Of a stretch of 64,000 nt of DNA, positions 23,901-36,300 are shown one piece after another (positions within the stretch are counted from its first letter, which is position 1; each line of letters begins with the position of its first letter). The position numbers were made by a program, and so were the translations under genes. The stretch comes from Parietaria judaica (Eukaryota; Streptophyta; Magnoliopsida; Rosales; Urticaceae): NCBI GenBank assembly GCA_954871525.1, contig OX940863.1:4936001-5000000 (forward strand). Reading direction: 5' to 3'. The notes under the pieces are model-generated. The model saw only the letters and a list, made by a program, of their open reading frames with translations. It was not told where the DNA came from and ran no database searches.

Positions 23901-26900
23901 AAAGATCCACGAGAGAATACATAAAAAAAATTCATTGCACAGAGGAAAAAAACCATAGGGCAATACAATGATTAATATTATCTACCAACCCATTCAAATT
24001 CCAAGATGTGTCGTTGTAAAGGAATTTGTTACGAGTATTCCATATGCACCCGAGAGTTGTTACAATTTCAGTTTTTGTTGCAATGAGTTAGTTTTAATTT
24101 CGCCCCAGAACTTTGTGAATTTGCATCAAATTAAGGATATAAGTGAAGCCCGCGAATAAGGCTGTCAGATTAAAAATACCCATGCCAGATACCGGATACT
24201 GGATTTATTACCAGTACCATATTAACCTGACGGCCTTGATTGATTGATTTGCTTTTATCGATCAATCGAAGCCATCAAATTACCAACGGTCAGGATTGGG
24301 AAAAAAAATCCGATTTAAAAAAAAAATCGAAATTAGAAAGTTCTTGTTTCGGATTTAACAGGAACCAGAACTGCTAAATCCGGAAAAATTTGGAACCAGA
24401 ACTTTCTGGGGATTCTCTGGACGAAAAACACAACGAATGGGAGCATCATAAACCGGGGATTATGCCTTTGGACTATTTCAGCCTTGTTAACTCGTTGACG
24501 GGGCACCAACCATGGAAAAAAAACTAAACCTTTTCTGGAGTCGAGGCCTTCAAAGAACATCCGGCTGAGCAAAGTCAGATGATACCTCCGCCATCATTGA
24601 CTTCGCAGAATGCTCCTCCGCAATTTAAGTTTATTCGCCGTACCTATAAGGCAGATAATAATTGTGCGCCCTTATACTTACACAATGTCAAGACCATTCA
24701 AGACATAAAATTGTCTTTTTGGCTCGGGGAGTGTGACCGTCACATTCAGCCTTGTTAACTCGTTGACGGGGCACCAACCATGGAAAACTAAACCTTTTCT
24801 GGAATCGAGGCCTTCAAAGAACATCCGGCTGAGCAAAGTCAGATGATACCTCCGCCATCATTGACTTCGCAGAATGCTCCTCCGCAATTTAAGTCTATTC
24901 GCCGTACCTATAAGGCAGATAATAATTGTGCGCCCTTATACTTGCACAACGTCGAGACCATTCAAGACATAAAATTGTCTTTTTGGCTCGAGGGAGTGTG
25001 ACCGTCACATTCATAACATTCAAAAGTGAATATCATAACCAAAAGGCATTGCAGCGTGTAAGGCTGACAGCTTGTGTTTGCATGCGAGAAGCAACACAGC
25101 TATGATACACAGTAAAAGGGCTTTGATTCATGTTGATCTGATCAACACAAACACAATTAAATCATCAACATAACATGAGAATACTAATAAAACAATTAGA
25201 AACAATTATGACTTATTGCAATATATAAGGTCATATTATTATTTGATTAAACGCGTAATATTGTTTATTTTTTACACACCAAAATAGTCATGGACCAATC
25301 TAGTACATAGTGATAAGTTAAGAGAATATGAGTACTATTCACTCTTTTCTTTCAATATTATATTGTTTAGTTATATTTAGTAAGTTTAATGAAATTATTT
25401 AGACTCGGAGTTTTATGTTTGGTTATAAATGAGGCGTGTCAGTCAAGGTAAGCTCTACACATCATATCATAATGGCATGTATCATACTAAAATTATGACG
25501 TTTATAGTCTTACCGTATTCTTCCTTCAGCTTCCTCTTGTGATCAGACGAAAGATAAAAGCACTGGTCGTGTATCGGATGAGCAACCTACAAAGGCAAAC
25601 GTGTAAAGCAAGGAATCTTATCTCATGAGATTAGGAGTTCAAAGCCACATGACTTACCTGCACTACAGGGGAACAATACGTGTGTCTAAATTCTCGTGAG
25701 TGCTTTCTTAAATACTCCGCGAGCTTCGGAACGTCCTCGCGGCGGAAAATATCCCACAACGCGCCGCCAGTTCTCTCTGAGTCTTGTGTACTGAATTCTT
25801 CTTCAGTTTTCGTGATGTTAAAGCCATACGTTTCTACACAACGTTTACCGATATCTTCTTCTTGAGAGATACCCGTCGCATGGCTGTTGCTAGTTGTTGC
25901 TTCCTCTCGCTCATTCTGCGCCTTGTGTAACTTCTTCAGATTCGAAACCGCTACTTGTTGCGGAACAGTTAAATCCACGTCCGTTGTATGTAGCAATATA
26001 TTCACCTACGCCAATAAGTGATCAGAAGAACACCTTTTCGCACCAAATTAAACGTGAAGTATGTATGCAATTAGGGATTTAAAGACATACTGCATCTGAT
26101 AAATCGCAATGAAGCTTTGTCACCGAGTCACCCCTACCAAGCTCTTGTTCAACGCCATAAGCTGTGTATGTTTTAGGACCCAAGTCCGGTTTGAGGACAC
26201 CTGGAGGCAACTTTACAGCGAGGTTGAGGAGACCACTCCGGGGATCGGTGTATTCTTGAAACGGCAAGGCCCTGATAAACTCATCACAATGACGTGGCAG
26301 TAAATTCTCAAATTTGTCCGACGGAGGCCAATCCTTTAACTTCAGCATTTCTGGCCACAAGTTACCGTACATTCTTCCTTCCGAATAACCTTCGAAAAAC
26401 TGGCGAGTACTAATGTCCACCTGCCAAAAGTTAACGCATGAAAAAATTATAAAAATCATTAAAATCATTAGGGAAGATATAATGCACCAATACGACAAAA
26501 AGATTGAAGAGGAAAATTACGCTTGAAACTCGTATAACAATAATGAAAAATCAAAGGAACATAAAAGAAAAAAATTAGTAATCCATTTGGTCAAATATTC
26601 AGGAATTAAGACAAGGTTGGAATACCACATCAAAGAAAAAGATTGAAGGGGAAATTTATACTTAAAAGTTTGCGTAATTTCAGAGAGAGACGGATCTAAC
26701 CTCGCAATTAGCTAGGCAGTCAATGGCCTTAACTTCTAAGAACTTTGACTCTGGCTGACTTTCACTCAGCGCTCGCCGCATCACCATTGGTTCCCAGCTC
26801 AACCCAAAAGCTTTTTCAAGAACATTTCTAACTATGACAGGCTCACCACGAACCCAGCGTTTCTGAAAGTGGGAAATGTCTCTATAAATAGTGTCACTCG

Positions 26901-28500
26901 AATCAGGGCAATACAGGTAGTTATCCTCCGAACCTTCTCTAGAAGCTGCCTTTCTCACATCCTCTCTCACTTCATTACCTTCACAATTGATAACTGAGTG
27001 ATCATCTTGATCAATCAATGCTAAACGGCTGGATTTTGCTTCTAAATTCGAGATAAAATCACAGGGAAGGATGCATTTGAGCTCCAACACACACTTTCCA
27101 CAGCCACCCATACTCTCCGGAGCACACGTAACGCTTTTGTCACTATTAGCATTCCAATTAACCAAAGGATTCATGTCGTATTCTGACGTTTCTAAGGGAA
27201 GGAATTCCGATGAAGGATCGCCTCCGTGCATGTACTCATACCCCTTATTCTTATATTGAGACTTCATTTCAACACGATCTGCAAGCCTTCCCTCTCGGAT
27301 CTCATTACAACAGTTGAGGCAAAGTTCATAAGAACACTCCGCACAGCTTCGATGAAGATCGACTATTGAAGTTGCACAATGGTTGCTGGTCAACCCACAG
27401 AGACAAGATCAATCAATAGAATTATGGAAAGAACTCAAATAACTAGTCCATTGAACGAAAACGTTACGTACCAGAAAATCCGTTCCTCATTATGGCAAAG
27501 GGTCTGTGGAATCTTTACTTCACAAGATGGAATTCCTAAGGAAAAAAAAAAAAAAAAAAAAAGAGAGTGTCAATCATAATCATGTCTTTGAACTTCAATG
27601 CCAAAAAACCAATTCCAAAATTACTGTACCTCGTATACCAGCTTCAATCTCTATCTCCTTGGTTCGTTCTTCATAAATTTGTTTCAGAAATGGGAGCAAC
27701 GACAAGACTACGTGCTTCAGATGCTGAACCTTTTCAGTATCATCGATCGTTCTATCTGATGTCTGAAATTTCAAAATGAAAACAAAGGATGACTTCACTA
27801 GAGTAGTGGTTCATTAGAAATCCACAAGACAACATAATGAAGAGAAAGAAAAAAAACGAACCTCAATAATCCCCTTTAAGCGCAAGCAGTCATTGCAGTT
27901 ACAATTTTGACAGCAGCAGGGGCACCGAGCTTCGATATCCTTAACTTCCTTGTTCGGGTACCTGTACACACGCGACATACACGGAACAACTCATGTCTAA
28001 ACATAGAAAACTTTTTTTTTCCAATTTGAATAAATGTTAGCATCGAAACAATACCATTGCTTCACACATCGGATACAATACGAATTTTCTTTACAGTTGG
28101 TGCACGAAACATAAAGTTTTCTCTCCTCTCCACACTGATGGCACTTCATCTGATCTTCTACGCAATGAGCAAAGCAACCAATCCTTGACTCTTCCTTCAA
28201 ACCTTCTTCACCGATAACCTCGTCAAAGCTTCGGTTCCTTCTCCTCCTGCGATCTTTCACGCTGCGAAGAAACAACATCTCAGCATAGAACTCCTCTTCT
28301 GAATCGTACTCGTCATTCTTCTTCGATACTCTTTTTCTGCTCGATGGCTTGACATTGTGGGAAGGTTTAGTCTCATGCTCCGATGAGGAAGTAGTTTCCT
28401 TTTCAACATTCCTCAGCTTGCACCCTCTTTTTTTTCTCGGAATAATCTCGGGGAATTTTCTCTTCAATCCTCCTCCTTGATCCGGAACCAGAACTTCCAT
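20981..28500 (-). CDS. JmjC histone demethylase, KDM3/JMJ25 family
   Basis: Fe(II)/2-oxoglutarate dioxygenase of the plant KDM3 (JMJ25/JMJ27-like) group, expected to demethylate H3K9 in the nucleus. Coding exons: 28055-28500, 27862-27961, 27630-27762, 27472-27535, 26701-27385, 26091-26420, 25658-26005, 25514-25586, 21350-21435, 21138-21257 and 20981-21052, giving 818 residues. The N-terminus is basic ([15 protein letters not shown]), followed by a RING-like cysteine region (CHQC...[13 protein letters not shown]) and the [10 protein letters not shown] block. The JmjC iron ligands are visible: H580 and D582 in LHCDLSDA, H749 in [13 protein letters not shown] and the [14 protein letters not shown] tail also match. 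ATG 28500 is used because a splice acceptor (TTGATTTGCAG) lies just upstream at 28506-28516, leaving no room for a longer start. Intron 8 (21436-25513) is 4.08 kb and full of repeats, so the ligand triad spans that intron. Intact. Confidence 0.94.
22608..23078. mobile_element. Mutator-like foldback element with 10-bp target duplication
   Basis: 471 bp beginning GGGTTAATGATGGCGAAAAT and ending with its near-complement ...CGTCATTAACCC; the arms pair for about 190 bp. It is flanked on both sides by ATTTATTTAA (22598-22607 and 23079-23088), a direct duplication of the size made by Mutator-like elements. There is no coding capacity. It lies in the large intron of the JmjC gene. Confidence 0.88.
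23175..23553 (-). mobile_element. MITE, copy 3 of the 'GTTTGGCACAGC' family (reverse orientation)
   Basis: 379 bp that reads, on the minus strand, like the two copies in intron 1 of the LysM kinase gene: GGGCTTGTTTGGCACA at its start, then a shared order of phrases including AACAGTTGTTG, GTTTTTAGAAAAA and AAAGCTACGAATC-like text, ending near AAACGCATCCC. It is more diverged than the other two. It sits directly downstream of the foldback in the JmjC intron. Confidence 0.7.
24481..25013. repeat. Tandem duplication of a roughly 265-bp unit
   Basis: Two adjacent near-identical copies, 24481-24748 and 24749-25013. Both start GCCTTGTTAACTCGTTGACG and end GTGACCGTCACATTCA. Differences are few (an AAAA insertion in copy 1, a handful of substitutions). 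The unit has the flavour of retrotransposon DNA but no frame or family was recognised. It lies in the JmjC intron. Confidence 0.85.
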
Positions 28501-29081
28501 AGTCACTGCAAATCAACCATGGACCTTGAGCAACAAGCACTCGGACAAATCAATCGTGTACAATCACCAAAAACACATCTAAACAATTCCAAGAGACAAC
28601 CATTCAATAAGAAACACAATGTGTATTGCATTTTATAATGTACGATTCTATAAGCTCTGAAACAGATCAAACAACAACAATATATATATATATATAGATA
28701 AACTGCTCATATACATTATACACTAATACACACATCCCACGCAGGCTCGCCGAAGCCACCGACTTCGACATTCCTTGTCTCATATGACTAAACATGCATT
28801 GATGATCATAGAAACAAAAACGCAATCACAGAAATCGAAATCATAGGCACAAAGAATGATCCACCATTAGAAACGCCAAGAAGCAACTAGAGAAAAACAA
28901 CCATCAAAGAACGAACCGAACCTGATTCCCTGAGGACTTAGACAACGAAAAGGATCGAATACGAATCGGATTCGGACCTTCGATTGCGCTATGGTGCCTC
29001 GATATCGATCGAGCTAGAGAGAGACAGAGAGAGAGAGAGTGTTCGTCGAACCAGAAGAGAGAGAGAGAGAGAGAAAGACCG
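28501..29081 (-). promoter_or_regulatory. JmjC 5' UTR with an intron and (GA)n-rich leader
   Basis: On the minus strand, GGAATCAG|GTTCGG (donor, 28921/28922) and TTGATTTGCAG|TGACT (acceptor at 28506) define a likely 416-bp intron in the 5' UTR, ending five bases before the ATG. The upstream leader (about 29013-29081) is rich in GA runs, a CT-rich leader on the mRNA. Introns in plant 5' UTRs often raise expression. No transcript was available to confirm it. Confidence 0.55.
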
Positions 29082-32000
29082 AAAGGTTTGGCCTTTGGGG
29101 TCAACCTTGTCATTCGGATTCATCTTGCCAAAAATAATAATTAAAAATTAATAAATAAAATCATCGATATTTAGTACCGTTGATTTGATGCGATATTATT
29201 CAGCTCGATTCCTCAGCTCGATTTCTCTTTTTGAGCTTTGATATAGAACTCGGTGTTAACAAGATATATTCGCAATGTAAAGTAAAGTGTTGTTATCGGC
29301 TACAGCTACATAAATCATAGTGCATGCATTTAAATCTCATTTAAATTAAAAAAAGCTCAAATTCGGATTTTTTTTTTTCTTCACAAAATTATGCCTTAAA
29401 ATGAAAATAGCGGGTCATAAATAATTTTATTTTGCCTCTGTAATATCTATTTTCATTGATTATGGCAATGTTTCCCCTTTTTAAGAGTGGCTATATATAG
29501 AGGTATTCCCGAAACAGAGAAGAAGATTGGGATTTTCTAGAAGAGGGAACTTCCTCTTATGTCTAGATTCTCCCCTGCCTATTTTTTTTACTGCAATCCA
29601 ATCCATTATTCCAAAATAAATAAGTCAAATCAACCACTCAAAATGGCAAAGCACACACTTTTTGCAGTTGCTTGCACTACTCACTCAAATGCTTCAGCTT
29701 CAATGTCTTCTATCAAAATGGCAAATTAATCGACTCTGACAAATTTTACCTACTACATACCAATTTGCACTTCTATTATAGCTAGTCTACTGCTACCGTT
29801 TGAAAATTAACTAAGATTATTTTTTAATTTGTTTTTCCTACAATTCGAGCGTGGAACGTAAAACGAGTACATATGACGGATTTGAAAAAAGTATTCGATC
29901 CTTACTTTTTACAATGCTTAAAGGTTGATCCGTCGTAATAATTAATTTTGCAGTCCTTGACCTACTTTGTTGTTGAGTCATAGGCTTGGCGGACCCGCGG
30001 AGGCGGGGTCCCAGTTCGGTGTGCATTTCGTGAGATAGCAACGGAGGTGGCTCGTTTTCTCTCCACCTTTCTCTGCCGAAAGAACTGCCACACCCTTTGC
30101 ACATTGCTTTAACATCGTACTTTTCATTGGGTAAAAGATCACCTCAGATGCGGTTGAAAAATGACCATACGTTGGAAGTGACCTTCCCCGAAGCCAAAAT
30201 GAATCGAGGAGGTGCGGTTACCGATTCGCTACGTTGTCACATCGATGATTTCGGTTGTGTGTCCTCGTGTTGGAATAGGTGGTAGTAGAAATTTTGATCC
30301 AATTTTAGCAGTTCGGCATCTTGGGCATGAGCAAGTTGTGCCTCGTAAAAAGCGTCGCGCCTTGGTCGGGGTTATCTCTGTATTCCCGTTAGTTCACTAG
30401 GTGTTTGAAAAATAGGTGCATGATCAATAATTATCGGGATATAATTACTATTTCCATTCATAAATAACTTACGACCCGATTGACTACTTTTCTCGTTTTG
30501 ACTATTCCTAATAACATAAAAAATAAAAAAAAAATAAAAAAAATAAAAAAAAAAAACCACAATACTAATGTGACTAATGTAAACAAAGTGCCTTAAAAAA
30601 TAAATACTAATGTGACTAATGTAAACAAAGTGCCTCAAAAAAATAAATACTAATGTATAAACGTGTGAATGCAAGTCTAACAAAACTAATCGTTGGATTA
30701 AAGACTAAGGGTGTGTTTGTTTACACCAAGATTCGTCTGAATCTGAATGATAATTTTCAAGTGTTATAGTGTTTTAAAGTTTTAAGGAGGAGAGATAAAA
30801 TGATGAGATATATGAAAGTGAGATGTTAAATTGGAGCTCTTAATGGATAAGACTTTGGTGTAGATCTGACAGAATAAGTGGCTACTAAGACTTATTAAGA
30901 TGTTTAACAAGAAAAAAAAAACAAATACACTTAATGACTCTAAATCTGACCCATTAAAATTAAGAGATTCATTAAGTAAACAAAACACAGTCTAATGCCT
31001 AACTCTAATTGCAAACTAACGTATTAATAGTGACTAATAAATGCCTAACATATAAACTGTATCAAACTAATGTGACTAAAACTGTATAAAATTAATGCCT
31101 AACTTATTGATGCTTAGATTGTAAAGTTTGACTTTAGTCTATAACGTTATTATGACTATATTAATGCCTAAAATAATAGTAAACTACTGCTTAAATTAAA
31201 ATGACAATGTAACGTGTAAACTAACAATATAATGTAAAATAAACAAATGTAAACTATATGCCACAATGTAATAATAATTAAAGTTCAAATTAGGATTATG
31301 GAGATATTGAGAACAAGGTTCTAAATATCGATATCAATATCGTTTCGCACTCTCTAATTTACGGATATATCGCTTTCCGACGGGCATGCCGATGGATAAA
31401 TCCGAAGAAAAAGATATATCGCTTGCCGAGAATATCGCATAATTTTGCGGATATATCGCATGCCGATCAAAATATCGACGGATATTTCCGAATATATTTT
31501 TAGTATTTCAATCATATTTTTATATAGTTTATAAATTACCAATTTAATAAATATGACACATAGTTATAGCCTAGAAAACACTCATAAATCATAATATAAC
31601 ACAAACATATAACATAAAAGTCATACCTCGTGACATAATGTTGACATAACATAAAATAAGCTAGGCATTATAATAAAATCATAGAGTACAAACATAAATA
31701 TGAAGCACGATTTTAAATGCAGATATCAATGTCGTTTCGCACTCTCTATTTTACGGATATATCGACGCTTGCCGACGGATAAATGAGAATAAATGGATAT
31801 ATCGATTTTCTGAGAATATCGTATCGCACTTCTCATTTTCTGGGCACGTCGTGGATATATCGATGACATATCCAGATATTTAAAACCATGATTGAGAATA
31901 TGATGTTGCAAATTGAGAGAAAACGAGAGAATAGATTGAGACTGGTGTAAATTTTAAATGGGTGTGGCATTTATAGAATTATTTGAGAAAATTAATTAAT

Positions 32001-33351
32001 CTCGATTTTTTTTAAAATTATTTAGGTGAATATAGTCGTTTTTAAACGTTGAGGTGTATTTATTGTATTTTGAATATTATGTTTTTTTTTTGTTGGTGTG
32101 TCAAAAGAGACGTTATAGAAAGTCAGGGGTCAAAATTAATAATTTTGGTCGTTCTACTTCTATCGTACATTCGTACATAAAGAGATGTCGAGGGCCATAC
32201 CCAACGTCTTGCTCGCTCATTCGTTGGATTTATCTAACAAACAACCCACGTTAAATTAAAAAATATATATATATAGAGAGAGAGAGAGAAAAAGAAGATA
32301 AAGAAATGACGTGTGTCAACTCGCCGGCCCATTGGTGAAGTCCGAGGAGCTCTGGGTTGCGTATTGCCCGAGGCCTGCTGTTTGCAGGCCACACCAATTA
32401 GGCCCGTGTATGAGCACTGAGCAGTCAACCCAGATTAAGATTAAGTTGATTTGCGGTAAAAATATTTATATGTTAAAATGATTTGTATTCTTAATTTTAT
32501 TTTAGTTGGCAAAAAAATTCAATGATGTCAAATTTTTTCGTATAAAATAATTAAAAAAAATTATTAACTCTTTCTCATGTAGTTTTATGTGACCATGTAC
32601 GATTTAATTATGTTTTCGCTCATATTGGGCATGTGTTTTATCTGTTTGATTTCGTGGCGACAAAATTGACGTATATTTCTTTAGATTTTGTATCGTAGAT
32701 TTTTTTTTTGGCTATTACGCGAGAATCTTGTGTTCCTTGTCAGCTCTTTAAAGTTCTTGTAGTTCAAATATAGTGTATCAAAACATGATAAAATTATATG
32801 TTGCCACGTAGAGCTTCACAGTAGAGAAATTCCAAATATATATACAATGTTATTGGAAAAGAAAATAGCTTATTTGGGCTCTCTTATAGCTTATTTGGGC
32901 TCTCTTAAAGGGACGACAATGTAGATCTCTCTAAAAAACGCTCAGTTTTTTTTGTTTTTTTTTTAAGTTTCCAAGTAGTGCCAGTCGCCAGACTCCAATC
33001 TCGAAGCGATTCCGTGTCCAATGAATCTGTTAGAAAATGCGTTGAAAACGCGCCAGAAATTTCATGGATGTTAAAATTTAAGCATTCGAATATGGCATGT
33101 TTTAGAATTTAGAAAGGATTTTAACATGAAGCTAAATCGGTAAATTCTTGAAAAGTCAAGATATCTGTAATATACAGACCCAACTAATTCACATATTAAT
33201 ACACAACTAGACCAAAAAAAAAAGAAAAAAAAAAAGAGGATTACGAAGAGAAGAAAAATTAAAACTAAGAACAGAGACCCTTCTATCTCCTCTATACGCA
33301 TCACAGTTTCCGCGGATTCCGATCTGAGTCGGAACTAATTTCTCTCTCTCT
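28923..33351. other. 4.4 kb intergenic region between JmjC start and OSCA1 end
   Basis: No host gene seen beyond the JmjC leader. A hAT element occupies 31314-31890. Positions about 30708-31000 start GGGTGTGTTTGTTTACA and look like an eroded MITE. At 30510-30650 an A-rich stretch contains two to three copies of ACTAATGTGACTAATGTAAACAAAGTG-like text (about 35-bp spacing). Around 29990-30400 is a less AT-rich stretch with short open frames that matched no family I know. A plus-strand TATATATAGAGG at 29491 has no gene behind it. Confidence 0.55.
31314..31890. mobile_element. Non-autonomous hAT element with ATATCG-rich ends and 8-bp target duplication
   Basis: 577 bp flanked by ATTGAGAA on both sides (31306-31313 and 31891-31898), the 8-bp duplication expected of hAT. 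Its ends pair imperfectly: CAAGGTTCTAAATATC at the left, CATGGTTTTAAATATC read back from the right. The first and last 180 bp contain many copies of GATATATCG and GAATATCG in both orientations. No transposase sequence remains. Confidence 0.85.
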
Positions 33352-36300
33352 TTACAGAAGAGACGGCGAGGATCCGCCGCTGATCTTGCTGGGCAGAGGC
33401 GTGTTCCTCCGTGACTGGCGCTTGGTGGGCACGAGTGTGCTCTCGGTCTCCCATTTCTCCGACGCTGCGTCCTCGTCCTCGTCATCCTCCGACTCCTTGA
33501 AAACCGGGTGAATGTACGAATTCTGGAGGTACCCTTTTAGGTTCAGATGGGGCTCTCTCGCCCGTTCGAGCGTGTCCTTCATCATCGCCTCCTGAAAACA
33601 GAATTTCATTCAAAATAATGAAACAAGAAGAAGAAAAAAAATGCTTAGCTAAATAGAGTTTTAGTTACCTGTAAAGGGTATTTGAGGAATGCGGATTCGT
33701 AACGGCCCGTACAGTATTTGTGAAATGCTATGGTGAGTACGGGAAGAGCGATGATGACTGGTGTTGCCTCGGCGGAGCCTTTTGTCGATAATAGCCCCAT
33801 TAACAACACTTGTGAAGTGATTACTGCGATTATAATGCGGAAATGCACGTCGGGCCAAAATGCCGCTCCGCTCTCGTACTCCTGGTTGTAAACATTGATG
33901 ATCTACATATTTAAATCCAAAAATATTGTCAATTGATGTAGTGGATTTGGCCATCGAGGATAGCGAAATATACTGAGATTTTTGCTCATAACAATACTGT
34001 GCCGAAAGTGCATCAAAAATAAAACTATAGCGAGCGAAGTTGTATCAAAAGAAAGTTCGAGAAACAAAATGCACTTATGAATTGTATTCGAGGAAGATTT
34101 CAGCCAAATACTCTTAAAATAAACGGCTTTACCTGATGGCGGAAAACGACATAGGCAAAGGCGAAGAAGACGATGATGAACGGAAGTAAAGCTGGCGTGA
34201 CACTGGCATAGACAAGGCCAAGCAAGAAATATAATTGGATACGCGGTTCTCCGGTGTTGAAACCGAGACTTCCAGGGTCCATCGCCTCTTCTCGATCTTT
34301 CTCAGTCTTCACCAAGAAAAAGTTCTTCAAGTGATAAATTATCAGTGGCTTCAGCATCAAAATCTCTCCCGCTATACCGGCCCATCCATCAACCATTATG
34401 TATGTGATGAAGAATGTTGCTTTCAATGGGATTGCCACCCCAATTGTTTCGGGTATCCTGTCAAAGAATACAACGTTTTTCATTACAAAAATACCTCAAA
34501 GTGAATTTAGAGAAAGAAAAAAAAAAAAGCCATCAGTGCCTCATAAAAATTGTCCACCCATGGTCCCAAATTTAAAAAATGTTCAAAAATTACTCTAAAT
34601 TTTCATATATTTTTTTACCCTTAGTTGCTTACTCAACCCCTCCCATATACTATACTTATCCCCCAGGATTTGTATCCCGGGTCCGCCACAATTTGTCACA
34701 TGTGACTTGACCAAAACAAGTGAGGCAATGGGAATGCCAAACAATTGGATACTATTGCAAAATAAATTTCAACGGAACGGAAAAGAAAAAGGAGTACGAA
34801 AAGAGCTGGCTTACTCCTGTGGCGATTGTTTAAGGAAAGAATTTAGTTGCTCAAACGCTGATCCAGTAATAATACTTCCAAGAAATACGTTCACGAAATT
34901 GAAAAGATAATATCTAGAGGCCGCCCTTCTTTCCAGCGAAGATATGGATACAAAGCCTTCAAATTTCGACATAATCATCAATATAGATGGCAAAAAGATG
35001 AGAAACAACTTCAATACGATTCCAGGAAGAAACCCTGAGATGAACGACTTGACGGTCTTCCTGCAAACAGTAATAACACAATTATGAATTCATCACGATG
35101 CTAATACATTACATTAATAGATCAAAGAATATGAAGAACTCTCACAATTCTATGATGGGAGTTAAGAACGGCGCTCTTTTCTGTAAACCGTCTATACTTG
35201 CGAGGGACTGTACGAAGGCAATGGGAATTATGAAGAAGAAAGTGAGGAAGAAAAACGCGACAGCCATGAGTAGCCTGCGAACTGTGAGCGACACATATGG
35301 AATTGCCAAATTTGGCCAGTAAACGTCACGCGGCTCCGGGGCCCACTCTGTTATCCAAACTGTAGGGTTTCTAGATTGCTGAGTTTGAGCACAAACCGCA
35401 GCGCCCCATCTAGTTCTGAAGGAAACAAATGCGGCTGCCATTATGGAATCGGGGCTGTTAATAACGTTTTCCCGTTCTTTGGCTATCTGAGAAATATATG
35501 AATCGAAATTAGAACTAAGCAATTTAGCTTGGGAAATGATGAATTGTTAGACAAGATAATTGTTATTAGATTCGATTAAAGAATATTGGTTCATTGGAGA
35601 TCTCGACCATTATTTGAGCAATACTTACTTCTTCGGACACTTTCTCAATTTCAGATGTGTAATAATCAATGGCATCCACTTTGGTTCCACAAAGCCCAAG
35701 GCAACCAGTCTGAAAAATACAGAAAAGTTTATATGCATCGAGTTACGCACTAAGTAGCGTTTACGAAGTAAGCGAGGAAATTTAGTACCTTCATCATTGG
35801 CTTCACTGCATTGTTTCTCGATAGCTTATTAGTGTAGTAGACAAGCCAGTTCTGCAATTTTTTCTTCTTCTTGACTAACTTTGCAAGTGTGTTTGCATTA
35901 TACACCCCCTGCATATTTTTTCTCATTATGATCGATCGAGTATAAAACATACTTAATGACGAGATAGTCTGGATAATATTTAGTGGATTTTAATGTATTT
36001 AAACAAATCATTGTCATAAATATAGAGTTTAGTAGGAAATCGGACCAGACCTGATGTGTCAAGTAACTATCTGGATGATTGACCAAGAAGAAATGCTCCA
36101 CATTCTCACTTACGGATTCATCAGGATCCGGTGGAACATTTCGAACAAGCACCTATGAAACAACCAAAGTCTTACATTCAAGTTCGTCAAAAGATAATCG
36201 CATATACAGCCGTCATATAATATATAGTCTTAAAATTCAAATGATTATACTAGTGATTTTTTTTTTATTAAAAAAAAAAGCATTACATCTAGTACTGATT

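Noticed and set aside
30097..30400. Two overlapping plus-strand frames of 62 codons in a less AT-rich patch
   Set aside because: No family recognised; likely an eroded element or gene scrap. Described only as part of the intergenic region.
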